Shown: positions 36,607 to 46,007 of the stretch, one piece after another
Numbering within the stretch: position 1 is the first letter of the stretch
Layout: every line of letters begins with the position of its first letter
Assembly: GCF_001864935.2 (NCBI RefSeq)
Contig: NZ_CP126267.1
Location: 372,001 to 436,000 of the forward strand
Reading direction: 5' to 3'
Length of the DNA stretch: 64,000 nucleotides
From: Curtobacterium sp. MCBA15_012
GTDB taxonomy: Bacteria > Actinomycetota > Actinomycetes > Actinomycetales > Microbacteriaceae
Position numbers and translations under genes: made by a program
The notes under the pieces: model-generated
The model's input: the letters and a program-made list of their open reading frames with translations, nothing else
The model's database searches: none
What the model was told of the DNA's origin: nothing

Positions 36607-36652
36607 ACGGACGGGAGGCACGGTGCCAGCCCGCACCGCGCCTCCCGTCCGT
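36607..36652. terminator. palindromic 3'-end element, copy 5 (imperfect)
   Basis: A 20-bp stem (36607-36626 against 36633-36652) has one A/C mismatch, because the left arm reads GGCACGG and the right arm GCACCGCGCC. Repeats of CCGGACGACGC and GTCCGACGCG precede it. It follows the SDR gene. Confidence 0.65.
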
Positions 36653-36792
36653 CTCCCGGTCGCGTCCGCGACCCGATGCGCTCGGTCACCTGACGCCGCG
36701 GAACGCAGGGGGCGTCCATGCGGAGGCGCGACCCACCGGTGGGCTGTCCCAGTCCGGTGCTGGCAGGGTGGGCGACGACGACGGGAGCGACG

Positions 36793-37089
36793 ATGGCCGG
36801 TGTGACGCACGTGGTGCTGGTGGCGTGGGACGGCACGGGCGGTGACGCCGAGCGAGCCGATGCGCTGTGCCGGGAGCACCTGCCCCGGATCGACGGTGTC
36901 GAGTCGGTGCGCTCCGGGCCGAGCGTGAGCACCGAGGGGCTCGAGGGCGGCTTCGACTGGATGCTCGTCGTGCGCTTCCGCGACCGGGACGCGCTCACGG
37001 CCTACCTCCCGCACCCGGAGCACCGACCGGTCGCCGACCACATCGGCGGGTCGAGCTCCCGCGTCGTGGTCTTCGACGTCGAGGACTGA
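36793..37089 (+). CDS. Dabb (stress-responsive A/B barrel) domain protein
   Basis: This 98-residue protein has the Dabb layout: an initial strand THVVLVAWDG, a helix, a middle strand VRSGPSVSTEGLEGGFDWMLVVRF and the ending HRPVADHIGGSSSRVVVFDVE. Members form dimeric alpha/beta barrels, some binding small molecules or acting as cyclases. The ATG at 36793 is preferred, with GGGAG upstream, over the in-frame ATG at 36718. No operon partner is obvious. Confidence 0.8.
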   Translation: MAGVTHVVLVAWDGTGGDAERADALCREHLPRIDGVESVRSGPSVSTEGLEGGFDWMLVVRFRDRDALTAYLPHPEHRPVADHIGGSSSRVVVFDVED

Positions 37090-37191
37090 CCCCGGCGGAA
37101 GGGGTGCGGCGTCCGCCGGTCCTGTGTGGTCTCTGATGCTTCCTCGGGTGGTGCACCGTCGCGCGCGCCCGTGCCCTGCCACCATGGTCGG

Positions 37192-37917
37192 ATGACCGAC
37201 GCGCCCGAACTCCGCCGCAGCAGGCGAACGGCCGACGTCGTCGGCATCCTCGAACCGAACCCCTACCCGCTCGTCGCGATCGCCGTGGCCGTCGTGTCCG
37301 TGGTCGTCCTGACGATCATCGGGTTCTTCCTCGGAACGGTCGACCTCGGTCTGTCGAAGGCGTTCAACGAGCTGCACGTCGGTGCGCTCGGGGCCTTCAC
37401 GACCGCGGTCTACCACGTCATCAGCCCGGTGCCGGCGATCGCGCTGACCTTCGTCGTCGCCGGCGTCATCTGGTGGCGGGCACGGGACATCCGGCCGGCG
37501 TTGGGTTTCGGGATGACGATCGCGATCACGTGGTTGCCCTCCGCGGCGGTCAAGGAGATCGTGCACCGGGCACGTCCCGACGTGGCGCTCCTGCCGCACC
37601 CGTTCCCCGTGCAGCCCGACCCCGGGTACCCGAGCGGGCACACGGTGTACATCACGGCGTTCGTCATCGCGCTCGTGTGGGTCGTCCGCGAGACGCGGTG
37701 GCACCGACTGGCGCAGGTGCTCGGCGTCGTGGCGATCGTCGTCGTGTTCCTGTCGGTGTCGATCGACGCCGTGCACTACCCGACCGATGCGGCGGCCTCG
37801 GTGCTGTGGGCCCTCGCGGTGACGCCGGCGGCGCGCGTGGTGTGGGTCGACTGGGTGATGCCGAAGGTGCCGATCCTGCGGCCGCGCGAGGGAGCGGCGG
37901 TGCCGGTCCGGCGCTGA
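37192..37917 (+). CDS. PAP2-family membrane phosphatase
   Basis: This 241-residue protein has five to six membrane spans and the three PAP2 motifs: KEIVHRARPD, PSGH (YPSGHTVYITAF) and SIDAVHYPTDAAAS. It would remove phosphate from lipid phosphates such as undecaprenyl pyrophosphate or phosphatidate at the outer membrane face. It is transcribed alone. The 192 bp after it are rich in GACCGGGAC repeats without a clean terminator. Confidence 0.92.
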   Translation: MTDAPELRRSRRTADVVGILEPNPYPLVAIAVAVVSVVVLTIIGFFLGTVDLGLSKAFNELHVGALGAFTTAVYHVISPVPAIALTFVVAGVIWWRARDIRPALGFGMTIAITWLPSAAVKEIVHRARPDVALLPHPFPVQPDPGYPSGHTVYITAFVIALVWVVRETRWHRLAQVLGVVAIVVVFLSVSIDAVHYPTDAAASVLWALAVTPAARVVWVDWVMPKVPILRPREGAAVPVRR

Positions 37918-38109
37918 CCGGGACCGCACTGGCACTGACCGGTGCCGCCCCGGCACTGACCGGGACCGGGGGCGCGGTGGCGCCGGTCGGACGCTGACCG
38001 GGACCCGGGGGGAGCCCCCACCCGGTCGGAGGGCCCGCCGGGTGCTGCCGGAGGTCACGGACCGCGAGGCTCGAGGAGCACTACACTTCCCGAGTCACGA
38101 AGAGGTCTC

Positions 38110-39450
38110 ATGTCCCGCTCCGCCACCGTCCCGCCGTTCGCCGTCGCACCCCGGTTCCACTTCACCACCGCGCTGTTCCGGGCGACCACCTGGCGACAGT
38201 TCGCCTTCCACGCAGCGCACCTGCCGATCGCCGTCGCGGCGCTGGCCTGGTTCGCCGTGACGATCGCCGTCGGCGTCCCCGCCGCGGTCACGTGGTTCGG
38301 GCTCGTCGTCTCCGCGTTCCTCCTGGGTGGTGGCGCCTGGTTCGCCGCCGTGACCAGACGGATGTCCGCGGCGCTGCTCGAGCAGGAGGTCGCGCCGCCC
38401 CGCTTCCGTGCCCGCCGACCGGGGCTGCTCGGATGGGCGACGACGCGGTTGACCGACCCGGCACGCTGGCGTGCGTTCGCCTACCTGCTCGTCGGGTTCG
38501 TCGTCACGACGTGCTCGTTCGCCGTCTCGACGGCCGTCCTCGTCACCTCCCTCGGCGCCGTCACGCACGCCGCCTGGGGCCGGTACCTCCCCGCGCAGGT
38601 CGGCGCCGACGGCCGTGAGCACCGTGGCGCCCAGCTGCTCGGCACGTTCGTCGACACCGTGCCGATGCAGCTCGCGTTCGCCGCGCTCGGGGTCGTCCTG
38701 CTGCTCGCCGTGTGGCCCGCCGTCAACCACGGGCTCGGGTCGCTCCAGCGCGTGGTCATCCGCTCGCTGCTCGGGACCACCCGCCGTGCGGAGCGCCTCG
38801 CCCAGGTCACCGCCTCCCGCGACGCGGCCGTCGTGGACGCCGACGCGACCCTGCGCCGCATCGAGCGCGAACTCCACGACGGCACGCAGGCTCGGCTCGT
38901 CGGCCTCGCCATGACGCTCGGCGACGCCCGGGACCGCCTGCAGCACGGGCAGGGCGGCGCCGGCGTCGAGGCGCTGGTCGACCAGGCGCACGCGGCGACG
39001 AAGGAGGCCCTCGTCGAACTGCGCGCCCTCGCCCGCGGGATCCACCCGCCGGTCCTGGACGCCGGTCTGGAGGCGGCGCTCACCTCCGCCTGCGCGCGTG
39101 TGCCGTTCCCGGTGACGCTCCGCACCGACCTGCCGGTCCGCCCGGCGCCGGTGGTCGAGGGCATCGCGTACTTCGGGGTCCTCGAACTCCTGACGAACGT
39201 GTCGAAGCACGCCGGGGCGACCTCGGCCGTCGTCGACGTCGCACTGGTCGGCACCGACCTGGTCGCCACGGTGCAGGACGACGGCGTCGGCGGCGCCCAC
39301 GTCGCACTCACGGCCGAGGACGGGCACGGCACGGGGCTCGCCGGGCTGCTCGAACGCCTGCGCGCGGTCGACGGGTCCCTGCACGTCGACAGCCCCGCGG
39401 GTGGACCGACCTCGGTGCGGCTGGTCGTGCCTGCGGGAGCCGCCACGTGA
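38110..39450 (+). CDS. two-component sensor histidine kinase (NarL/DesK type)
   Basis: This 446-residue kinase has four predicted spans: two near residues 38-82 and two near 120-145 and 180-205. The HisKA_3 dimerisation helix has ERELHDGTQARLVGLAM, where the His is phosphorylated. A HATPase_c domain follows (LLTNVSKHAG, DDGVGGA, GTGLAGLLERL). There is no sizeable extracellular domain, so it probably senses membrane state or a transported ligand. The stop overlaps the response regulator start (GTGA). Confidence 0.92.
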   Translation: MSRSATVPPFAVAPRFHFTTALFRATTWRQFAFHAAHLPIAVAALAWFAVTIAVGVPAAVTWFGLVVSAFLLGGGAWFAAVTRRMSAALLEQEVAPPRFRARRPGLLGWATTRLTDPARWRAFAYLLVGFVVTTCSFAVSTAVLVTSLGAVTHAAWGRYLPAQVGADGREHRGAQLLGTFVDTVPMQLAFAALGVVLLLAVWPAVNHGLGSLQRVVIRSLLGTTRRAERLAQVTASRDAAVVDADATLRRIERELHDGTQARLVGLAMTLGDARDRLQHGQGGAGVEALVDQAHAATKEALVELRALARGIHPPVLDAGLEAALTSACARVPFPVTLRTDLPVRPAPVVEGIAYFGVLELLTNVSKHAGATSAVVDVALVGTDLVATVQDDGVGGAHVALTAEDGHGTGLAGLLERLRAVDGSLHVDSPAGGPTSVRLVVPAGAAT

Positions 39451-40094
39451 AGGTGCTCATCGCGGACGACAACACGATCGTCCGCGAGGGGCTCGCGGCG
39501 CTCCTCCGGGGCCGCGGGCACGACGTCGTCGCGGCCGTCGGGGACGGCGAGGCGGTGCTCCCCGCACTCGCCGCGACACCGGCCGACGTCGTGGTGATGG
39601 ACATCCGGATGCCGCCGACCCACACGGACGAGGGCGTGCAGGCCGCGGTCCGCGTCAAGGCCGCCCGGCCGGACGTCGGGGTGCTGCTGTTCTCGCAGTA
39701 CGCCGAGGTGCGGTGGGCGCGCACGCTCCTCGACGTGGCGACGGTCGGCGTCGGCTACCTGCTCAAGGACCGGGTCGCCGAGGTCTCGACGTTCATCGAC
39801 TCGCTCCAGCAGGTGGCCGCGGGCAACGTCGTGCTCGACCCCGAGGTCGCCGCTGCGCTCGTGCAGGCACCCCGACCGATCCGCGACCGCCTCGACACGC
39901 TCACCGCCCGGGAGACCGACGTCCTGCGCCTGATGGCCGAGGGGCGCTCGAACGGGGCGATCGCCGAGGCGCTGTTCCTCTCCGGGGGCACCGTCGAGAA
40001 GCACGTCACGGCGGTGTTCGCGAAGCTCGGGCTCGAGGCGGCGCCGGGCGACCACCGGCGCGTGCTCGCCGTGCTGCGCTTCCTCGCCACCTGA
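39447..40094 (+). CDS. LuxR/NarL-type response regulator
   Basis: This 215-residue protein has a receiver domain with ADDNTIVREG at the N-terminus and phospho-acceptor Asp at about D52 (VVMDIRMP), with Lys in YLLKDRV. The C-terminal LuxR helix-turn-helix reads LTARETDVLRLMAEGRSNGAIAEALF. It is the partner of the kinase immediately upstream. Its targets are not evident; no transporter gene is adjacent in the same direction. Confidence 0.93.
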   Translation: MKVLIADDNTIVREGLAALLRGRGHDVVAAVGDGEAVLPALAATPADVVVMDIRMPPTHTDEGVQAAVRVKAARPDVGVLLFSQYAEVRWARTLLDVATVGVGYLLKDRVAEVSTFIDSLQQVAAGNVVLDPEVAAALVQAPRPIRDRLDTLTARETDVLRLMAEGRSNGAIAEALFLSGGTVEKHVTAVFAKLGLEAAPGDHRRVLAVLRFLAT

Positions 40095-40116
40095 GCAGGG
40101 CACGGTCGGGCCGGGG

Positions 40117-40632
40117 TCAGGCCGGGGCTGCCCCGTCGTCCTCGAACGGCAGGAGCCGACGTGCGCCGTGCCCCTCGGCGCCGAGCGCGTCGCCGGGGTT
40201 CACCACCAGGCAGGCGTTGAGCGAGACGCACCCGCACCCGATGCACTGCGTCATCTCCTGCTGCAGGCGCTCGAGCTCGAGCTGGCGGGCCCGGAGCCGT
40301 GCGCGCCACCGCTCGTTGAGCCGGTCCCAGTCCCGCAGCGACGGCATCCGGTCGGCGGGCAGGGCCGCGAACTGCTCGGCCACCTCGCCCAGGGGGATCC
40401 CGAGCCGCTTCGCCACCTGGATGATCGCGATGCGGCGCTCCACGTGCCGGGGGTACAGCCGGGTGCCGCCGGTGGTGCGCTCGGGGTGGATCAGGCCCTT
40501 GCGTTCGTAGAAGTGCAGCGCCGAGGCCGCGACCCCGGTCCGGCGGACGACCTCGCCGATCGACAGCAGGTCGGTCGGCCGCGGCGGCGCGGCGTCCGAC
40601 GGTCCGGTCCTGCCGTCGTCGATCTCCACCAT
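40117..40632 (-). CDS. soxR: redox-sensitive MerR-family regulator SoxR
   Basis: This 171-residue protein has the MerR winged helix (LSIGEVVRRTGVAASALHFYERKGL) and the [2Fe-2S] cluster motif CIGCGCVSLNAC (C130, C133, C135, C141). Oxidation of the cluster by redox-cycling compounds activates target promoters. The ATG at 40632 gives the usual start; a longer frame runs into the promoter region. It diverges from an MFS exporter, the common target arrangement of actinobacterial SoxR. I do not see a canonical SoxR box (CCTCAAG dyad) in the 155-bp gap. Confidence 0.92.
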   Translation of the reverse strand: MVEIDDGRTGPSDAAPPRPTDLLSIGEVVRRTGVAASALHFYERKGLIHPERTTGGTRLYPRHVERRIAIIQVAKRLGIPLGEVAEQFAALPADRMPSLRDWDRLNERWRARLRARQLELERLQQEMTQCIGCGCVSLNACLVVNPGDALGAEGHGARRLLPFEDDGAAPA

Positions 40633-40787
40633 GGTCGAGATCCTACGACCGGTCCGGCACCAGGAGCGCTTGGTACGATCGAGCACGCAATCCGTGTATC
40701 TACCGGCCGCCGGCACCCCGGCGGACAGCGGCGGCACCCGATGGGCCCGCCGCTCTCGCACCTGGTGGGCCGAGAAGGCACACCCCC

Positions 40788-42014
40788 ATGCTCCAGGAAC
40801 GACGCTCCGACGCGTCCCTCGTCTCCCTCGCCGGTCGTTGGTACTTCCCGATCGCCTTCGTCGCGCGGCTGCCCTTCGCGATGATGGTCGTCGGCGTGCT
40901 GACGCTCGTCGTCGCCACCCGCGACTCGGTCGCCCTCGGCGGCATCAACTCCGCGTTCGTCGGCTTCGGGTCGGCGCTCTTCGGGCCGCTCGTCGGTGCC
41001 GCCGCCGACCGCTTCGGCCAGCGGGCTGTCCTCGTCCCGGTCGGTCTGGCGAACGCCGTGCTGCTCGCGCTGTTGCCGTTCGTCGTCGCCGGCTCGGCCC
41101 CCGACCTCGCCGTGCTCGCGATGTCGTTCGGCATCGGTGCGACCGCCCCGCAGGTGGCCCCGATGTCCCGCACGCGACTCGTCGCGATCATCCGGCAGCG
41201 GATGGCCCCTCGCCGCCACGAGAAGGTCCTCAGCGGGACGATGGCGTACGAGTCGGCCGCCGACGAGACCGTGTTCATCGTCGGCCCGTTCCTGGTCGGC
41301 CTGCTCGCGACCGCGATCGCCCCGTGGGTCGCCGTCGCCGGTGCGGCCGCCCTGACCTTCGTCTTCGTGACCGCGTTCGCCCTGCACCCGACCGGGCGGC
41401 TCGTCGTCCGCGGCGGGGACCACGAGGAGACCGCCCCCGCGCGGCAGCTGCTGCGCCCCCGGCTCGTCGTGGTCGTGGTCGGCATCCTCGGCATCGGACT
41501 GTTCTTCGGGTCGACGCTCACCGCCCTGACCGCCTTCATGGAGCAGCACGGCGAGTCATCCCAGGCCGGCCTGCTCTACGGCGTGATGGGCATCGGCTCC
41601 GCGGCGCTCGCCCTCGGGTCGGCCGCGTTCCCCCGGGCGTTCGGGGTCGGCTGGCGCTGGCTCGTGTTCGGGGTCGTGCTGCTCGGCGGCGCGATCGCCT
41701 TCGCCACGGCCGACTCCGTCGTCGCCGTCGCGGTCGTGCTCGGCCTGATGGGCATCGGCATCGGCCCGACGCTCGTCGCGCAGTACAGCCTCGGGTCCGA
41801 CCGTTCCCCGGTCGGCCGTTCCGCCACCACGATGACGATCCTCGGCTCGGCGGTCATCGTCGGGCAGTCCGTGGCATCCGCCGTCGTCGGCGAGGTCGCC
41901 GAGCGGGCCGGCACCGGGGCGGCCATGGCGTTCCCGGCGTACGCGGCGGCGCTCGTCGTGGTCGCGGCGGTCGTGAACGTCCTGCTCAACCGTCGGAGCC
42001 CGGTCGCACGCTAG
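40788..42014 (+). CDS. MFS transporter (putative SoxR-regulated exporter)
   Basis: This 408-residue protein has about 12 membrane spans and the MFS loop 2-3 motif GAAADRFGQR. A central cytoplasmic loop (about residues 200-220) divides the two halves. It is divergent from soxR, suggesting efflux of redox-active compounds. AGAAGG lies 11 nt before the ATG. Substrate specificity cannot be read from sequence. Confidence 0.88.
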   Translation: MLQERRSDASLVSLAGRWYFPIAFVARLPFAMMVVGVLTLVVATRDSVALGGINSAFVGFGSALFGPLVGAAADRFGQRAVLVPVGLANAVLLALLPFVVAGSAPDLAVLAMSFGIGATAPQVAPMSRTRLVAIIRQRMAPRRHEKVLSGTMAYESAADETVFIVGPFLVGLLATAIAPWVAVAGAAALTFVFVTAFALHPTGRLVVRGGDHEETAPARQLLRPRLVVVVVGILGIGLFFGSTLTALTAFMEQHGESSQAGLLYGVMGIGSAALALGSAAFPRAFGVGWRWLVFGVVLLGGAIAFATADSVVAVAVVLGLMGIGIGPTLVAQYSLGSDRSPVGRSATTMTILGSAVIVGQSVASAVVGEVAERAGTGAAMAFPAYAAALVVVAAVVNVLLNRRSPVAR

Positions 42015-42067
42015 GCACACCGGCCCTGGCCCACGGCACCCGGAGGTGACCCGGGCAGGGTGGGGTC

Positions 42068-43045
42068 ATGCGCATCCTCGTCCTCGGCGGCACCGCGTGG
42101 CTCGGTCGGACCGTCGTCCGGCACGCCCTCGACCGCGGCCACGAGGTGACGTGCCTCGCCCGCGGCACCGACGTCCCCGCGGGCGCCCGGTCCGTCGTGG
42201 CCGATCGCGACCGCGACGACGCCCTCGCCGAGGTGCTCGACGGCTCCCGCTGGGACGCGGTCGTCGACGTCTCACGGACGCCCGACCACGTCCGGCGGGC
42301 CGTCACCGCACTCGAACCCGTCGCCGACCGGTACGTCTTCGTGTCGACCGTGAGCGTCTACGCGTCCCAGGGCGAGCGCGGTGCCGACGAGCGCGCTCCC
42401 GTGCTCGAGCCGTCCGACGACCCCGCCGAGTACGGCGCCGCCAAGGTGGCGTGCGAACGTGCCGTCCTCCACGCCTTCGGGGTCGAGCGCGCGTCGATCG
42501 CACGCGCCGGACTCGTCGGCGGACCGGGCGACCACACCGGACGCTCCGGGTACTGGCCGTGGCGGTTCGCCCGCGGGGCCGAGACTGGTCGACCGGTGGT
42601 GGTGCCCGCGCGCACGGACCGTCCCACCTCGGTGGTCGACGTCCGCGACCTCGCGGCCTGGCTCGTCGGGGCGGCCGAGGGCGGACGAGCGGGCGTGCAC
42701 GACGTCACCGGCGAGGTCCGCACGCTCGACCGGCACCTCGAGGCAGCACGGACGGTGGCTGCCGCGGACGTCCCGGTCGTGCCGCTGGCGGACGCGGTGC
42801 TCCTCGAGCGCGGCGTGGCCCCGTGGGCGGGGGAGCGGTCCCTGCCGCTGTGGATCCCCGACGACGAGCACCAGGGCATGAACGACCGACCGGCGGTCCG
42901 TGCGCGATCGGCCGGGTTGACGCGGCGGCCGCTCGCCGAGACGCTGGCGGACGCGCTCGCCTGGGAACGGCAGCAGCCCGTCCACCCGCACGGCGCGGGC
43001 CTCTCGGACGACGACGACGAGGACGCGGTCCGCGCGGCCGGGTGA
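42068..43045 (+). CDS. NAD-dependent epimerase/dehydratase family protein
   Basis: This 325-residue extended-SDR protein has the Rossmann motif LGGTAWLGRTV (residues 6-16), VFVSTVSVY and the YGAAKVACE active-site Tyr/Lys pair. The mid-region RPTSVVDVRDLAAWLV is typical of the WcaG/isoflavone-reductase-like group. The reaction is unknown; homologues are often near redox genes. It ends 1 bp before the convergent mrpG stop with no room for a terminator. Confidence 0.87.
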   Translation: MRILVLGGTAWLGRTVVRHALDRGHEVTCLARGTDVPAGARSVVADRDRDDALAEVLDGSRWDAVVDVSRTPDHVRRAVTALEPVADRYVFVSTVSVYASQGERGADERAPVLEPSDDPAEYGAAKVACERAVLHAFGVERASIARAGLVGGPGDHTGRSGYWPWRFARGAETGRPVVVPARTDRPTSVVDVRDLAAWLVGAAEGGRAGVHDVTGEVRTLDRHLEAARTVAAADVPVVPLADAVLLERGVAPWAGERSLPLWIPDDEHQGMNDRPAVRARSAGLTRRPLAETLADALAWERQQPVHPHGAGLSDDDDEDAVRAAG

Positions 43046-43046
43046 G

Positions 43047-43403
43047 TCAGTCCTCCGTGTCGTCGACGAGCAGGTCCTCGTGCCGGTAGTCGTTCGACCG
43101 CAGCCCCGCACGAGCGATCATGTGCGACGACACCGGCACGAGCACCAGCTGGAACACGAGCACCGGGACGACCACCCACAGTGCCGTCCAGGTCCCCACC
43201 GCGACGACGACCGCCGCCAGGGCCAGTGCCAGACCGAGCACCTGCGGCTTCGCCATCGCGTGCAGCCGGACGAGGGGGTCCGGGAACCGGACGATGCCGA
43301 TCGCGGCGGACAGGGACAGCGCCGAGGCGACGAGCAGCAGCGCGAGGGCGATCCACGCCCGCACGCCGGCGCCCGCGACGAACGACTCCAGGATGGCGAT
43401 CAC
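43047..43403 (-). CDS. mrpG: Na+/H+ antiporter subunit G (MrpG/MnhG)
   Basis: This 118-residue membrane protein has three spans (LALLLVASALSLSAAIGIV, QVLGLALALAAVVVAVG, VVPVLVFQLVLVPVSS) and the family motif VRFPDPLVRLHAMAKPQ. It is last in the mrp operon; its start overlaps mrpF by ATGA. It is one of the small subunits of the multi-subunit Na+(K+)/H+ antiporter needed for alkaline and salt tolerance. Confidence 0.93.
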   Translation of the reverse strand: MIAILESFVAGAGVRAWIALALLLVASALSLSAAIGIVRFPDPLVRLHAMAKPQVLGLALALAAVVVAVGTWTALWVVVPVLVFQLVLVPVSSHMIARAGLRSNDYRHEDLLVDDTED

Positions 43404-43741
43404 GGGCGTTCCTCCTCGACGGCGTGCTCCGGCGTGGTGACGTCGACGCCCTCGTCGGAGGGGTCGGACGACGGGGTGACGATCCGGGCGACCGCGATCG
43501 TGGCGAACACGCTCGTCGCGGCGATCACCACGAGGACGGGCACCGCGGTCAGGTCCTGCCGGATCGCCATCGCTGCCGCGATCACGACGAGCGCGGTGGT
43601 CAGCACGATGTCCGAGCCGATCATGCGGTCGAGGATCGTCGGCCCGCGGACGATCCGTCCGACGGCCAGCGCCAGGGTCGCCCCGAGCAGCGCGAGGACG
43701 AGCAGGACGCCCACGGCCATGACGACGACTGCGGCGCTCAT
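43400..43741 (-). CDS. mrpF: Na+/H+ antiporter subunit F (MrpF/MnhF)
   Basis: This 113-residue protein has three spans and the conserved GPTILDRMIGSDIVLTTALV motif near residues 33-52. The C-terminus is acidic (DPSDEGVDVTTPEHAVEEE). It overlaps mrpE and mrpG by 4 bp each. Confidence 0.93.
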   Translation of the reverse strand: MSAAVVVMAVGVLLVLALLGATLALAVGRIVRGPTILDRMIGSDIVLTTALVVIAAAMAIRQDLTAVPVLVVIAATSVFATIAVARIVTPSSDPSDEGVDVTTPEHAVEEERP

Positions 43742-44319
43742 CGGGTGACCTCCGGCAGGGGATCGGACAGTTCGGACACGTCGTGGCGGGATCCGATCGC
43801 GCGGATCACGAGCTCGTCGATCCGGTGCGCCTCGGCCTTCGCCGCCTCGACCTGCTCGATCCGCTCGGTGTCCAGGACGTGCAGGAGCAGGCGGCGTCGC
43901 GGCAGGTCGACGTCGGCGACGTACGACCCCGGCACGAGCGAGATCGCCAGCGTCGCGAGCGTGAAGGTCATCTCGGAGGTGGTGTGCAGCTGGACGAGCA
44001 CGATCGAGCTCCGGCGGACGCCTCGCGGTCGGACCGCGACCCAGGCGACGCGGAACGACGCCCGCACGACGAGCCCGGCCCACACGACCAGGAACAGCAG
44101 CACGCGCGGCACCGAGAAGCGCTTCGACAGGGGCACCGGCGGCAGGGGCAGCGCCTGTGTCACGAGCAGCGCCACGACCACGCCGCACAGCAGGGTGAGC
44201 ACGGTCCACGAGCCCCAGAGCAGCGCCCAGAGCACGGTCAGTCCGGCGACGAGCGGCACCTCGTAGCGCCACGCGACGGCGATCCGTCGAGCGTTCGAGA
44301 TCCGTCGGGTGTCGCTCAC
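43738..44319 (-). CDS. mrpE: Na+/H+ antiporter subunit E (MrpE/MnhE)
   Basis: This 193-residue protein has two to three N-terminal spans (LVAGLTVLWALLWGSWTVL, LTLLCGVVVALLVTQALPL, LLFLVVWAGLVVRASF). A cytoplasmic domain follows with LATLAISLVPGSYVADVD and LLLHVLDTERIEQVEAAK. The GTG at 44319 overlaps the mrpD stop. The extended frame upstream is a shadow of mrpD. Confidence 0.92.
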   Translation of the reverse strand: MSDTRRISNARRIAVAWRYEVPLVAGLTVLWALLWGSWTVLTLLCGVVVALLVTQALPLPPVPLSKRFSVPRVLLFLVVWAGLVVRASFRVAWVAVRPRGVRRSSIVLVQLHTTSEMTFTLATLAISLVPGSYVADVDLPRRRLLLHVLDTERIEQVEAAKAEAHRIDELVIRAIGSRHDVSELSDPLPEVTR

Positions 44320-46007
44320 CGGGCACCTCCCAGCACGGCCTGGACGTAGCGGTCGGGGGACTCCAGCGACTCGGCCGCGCGGGTCGCGTAGCCGTACAGC
44401 GGCCCGGCGACGACGGTCAGGGCGACCGAGCCGAGCACCGCGACCGTCGTCACCGCGACGAGCATGCGGGGCAGGCGCGCCGGTTCCGGCGCCTCGCCTG
44501 CGGTGGCCGTCGACCCGGTCGCCGGACGGGAGGCGCTGCTCGCGTGCGGTGCGTCGGTGACGGTGGTCGAGCCTCCAGGGTGGTACGCCTCGCCCGTCTC
44601 CTCGGAGACGGTCAGCGGCGCCGGTTCCGGCGACCGCAGGTGCGCGTGCGGTTCCGCCGTGGTCACGTGGGGCGCGGCCGCCTCGGCGGCCGGCTTCGGC
44701 CGCCAGAAGGCGGCGTCCCAGACGCGCATGAGCGCGTACAGGGTCAGGAGGCTCGTGAGGACCCCGGCGGCGACCGTCACCCACGCCATCGGGGAACCGT
44801 CCTCCGCCGCCGCGCGGAACAGGCCGAGCTTGCCGATGAAGCCGGAGAACGGCGGGATGCCGCCCAGGTTGAACGCCGGCACGAGGTAGAGCGCCGCGAG
44901 CAGCGGTGCGGCCTTGAGCAGGCCGCCGAGCGAGCGGCTCGACGTCGTGCCGCCGATGCGCTCCATCACCCCGGACACCAGGAACAGCGTGGTCTGCACG
45001 ACGATGTGGTGCACCGTGTAGAACACCGCGGCGGCCGTGCCCGCGACCGAGCCGAGCCCGATGCCCATCACCATGAACCCGATGTGGCTGATGAGGGTGA
45101 AGGACAGCAGGCGTTTCACGTCGGTCTGCGACACGGCCCCGAGCACGCCGACCACCATCGTCAGCACGGCGACGACGAGCAGGACGTCGTTGAGCTGCGG
45201 CCTGGGGAAGATGATCGTCTCGAGCCGGATGATCGCGTAGATGCCGACCTTGGTGAGCAGGCCCGCGAACACGGCCGTGACCGGGGCCGGTGCCGTGGGG
45301 TACGAGTCCGGCAGCCAGAACGCCAGCGGGAAGACGGCCGCCTTGATGCCGAAGCCGATGAGCAGCATCGTGTGGAGCAGCAGCTGCACGTGCTCGGGCA
45401 GCTCCGCGACGCGCTGCGAGATCTGGGCGATGTTGACGGTGCCCGTCGCGCCGTAGACCAGGCCGATCGCGGCGAGGAAGATCGCCGACGCGATGAGGCT
45501 CGTGACGATGTACGTCGTGCCGGCCCGGACGCGCTGCTCGCTGCCGCCGAGGGTGATGAGCACGTAGCTCGCCACGAGCAGCATCTCGAACGCCACGTAG
45601 AGGTTGAACAGGTCGCCTGCGAGGAAGGCGTCGAGCACGCCCGCCGCGAGCACCAGGTACGTCGGGTAGAAGATCGTGACCGGGGCGTCCTCGTCGTCGG
45701 CGGCGAGCCCCTGCCCGATCGAGAAGAGCAGCACGAGCAACAGGACGCTCGCGCTCACCGTGAGCAGGAGCGCGCTCAGCCGGTCGACCACGAGCGAGAT
45801 GCCGTACGGGGCCTCCCACCCGCCGACCTGCACGACGATGGTGCCGTGCTGGTCGACGAGCACCATGAGCGTCGCGGCGAGGGCGACCGCGACCGCGAGC
45901 ACCGCGACGGTGATCGCCCGCTGCAGCTCCTGGTGCCGCAGCAGGCCGAGCGCGATCGCGGCGCCGAGGAGCGGCACGAGGACGAGCAGCGGGACGAGCC
46001 AGGTCAT
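44316..46007 (-). CDS. mrpD: Na+/H+ antiporter subunit D (MrpD/MnhD)
   Basis: This 563-residue protein of the complex I NuoN/MrpD family has about 14 spans. It carries the conserved Glu in LYVAFEMLLVASYVL, Lys in IGFGIKAAVFPLAFWLP and Lys in LLTKVGIYAIIRL, all part of the proton path. An approximately 60-residue hydrophilic insertion rich in Ala/Pro/Glu (about 460-525) precedes the last span. The ATG at 46007 overlaps mrpC. Confidence 0.93.
   Translation of the reverse strand: MTWLVPLLVLVPLLGAAIALGLLRHQELQRAITVAVLAVAVALAATLMVLVDQHGTIVVQVGGWEAPYGISLVVDRLSALLLTVSASVLLLVLLFSIGQGLAADDEDAPVTIFYPTYLVLAAGVLDAFLAGDLFNLYVAFEMLLVASYVLITLGGSEQRVRAGTTYIVTSLIASAIFLAAIGLVYGATGTVNIAQISQRVAELPEHVQLLLHTMLLIGFGIKAAVFPLAFWLPDSYPTAPAPVTAVFAGLLTKVGIYAIIRLETIIFPRPQLNDVLLVVAVLTMVVGVLGAVSQTDVKRLLSFTLISHIGFMVMGIGLGSVAGTAAAVFYTVHHIVVQTTLFLVSGVMERIGGTTSSRSLGGLLKAAPLLAALYLVPAFNLGGIPPFSGFIGKLGLFRAAAEDGSPMAWVTVAAGVLTSLLTLYALMRVWDAAFWRPKPAAEAAAPHVTTAEPHAHLRSPEPAPLTVSEETGEAYHPGGSTTVTDAPHASSASRPATGSTATAGEAPEPARLPRMLVAVTTVAVLGSVALTVVAGPLYGYATRAAESLESPDRYVQAVLGGAR

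Noticed and set aside
40633..40787. canonical SoxR box between soxR and the MFS gene
   Set aside because: No CCTCAAG-type dyad is present, so regulation of the exporter by SoxR rests only on gene arrangement.
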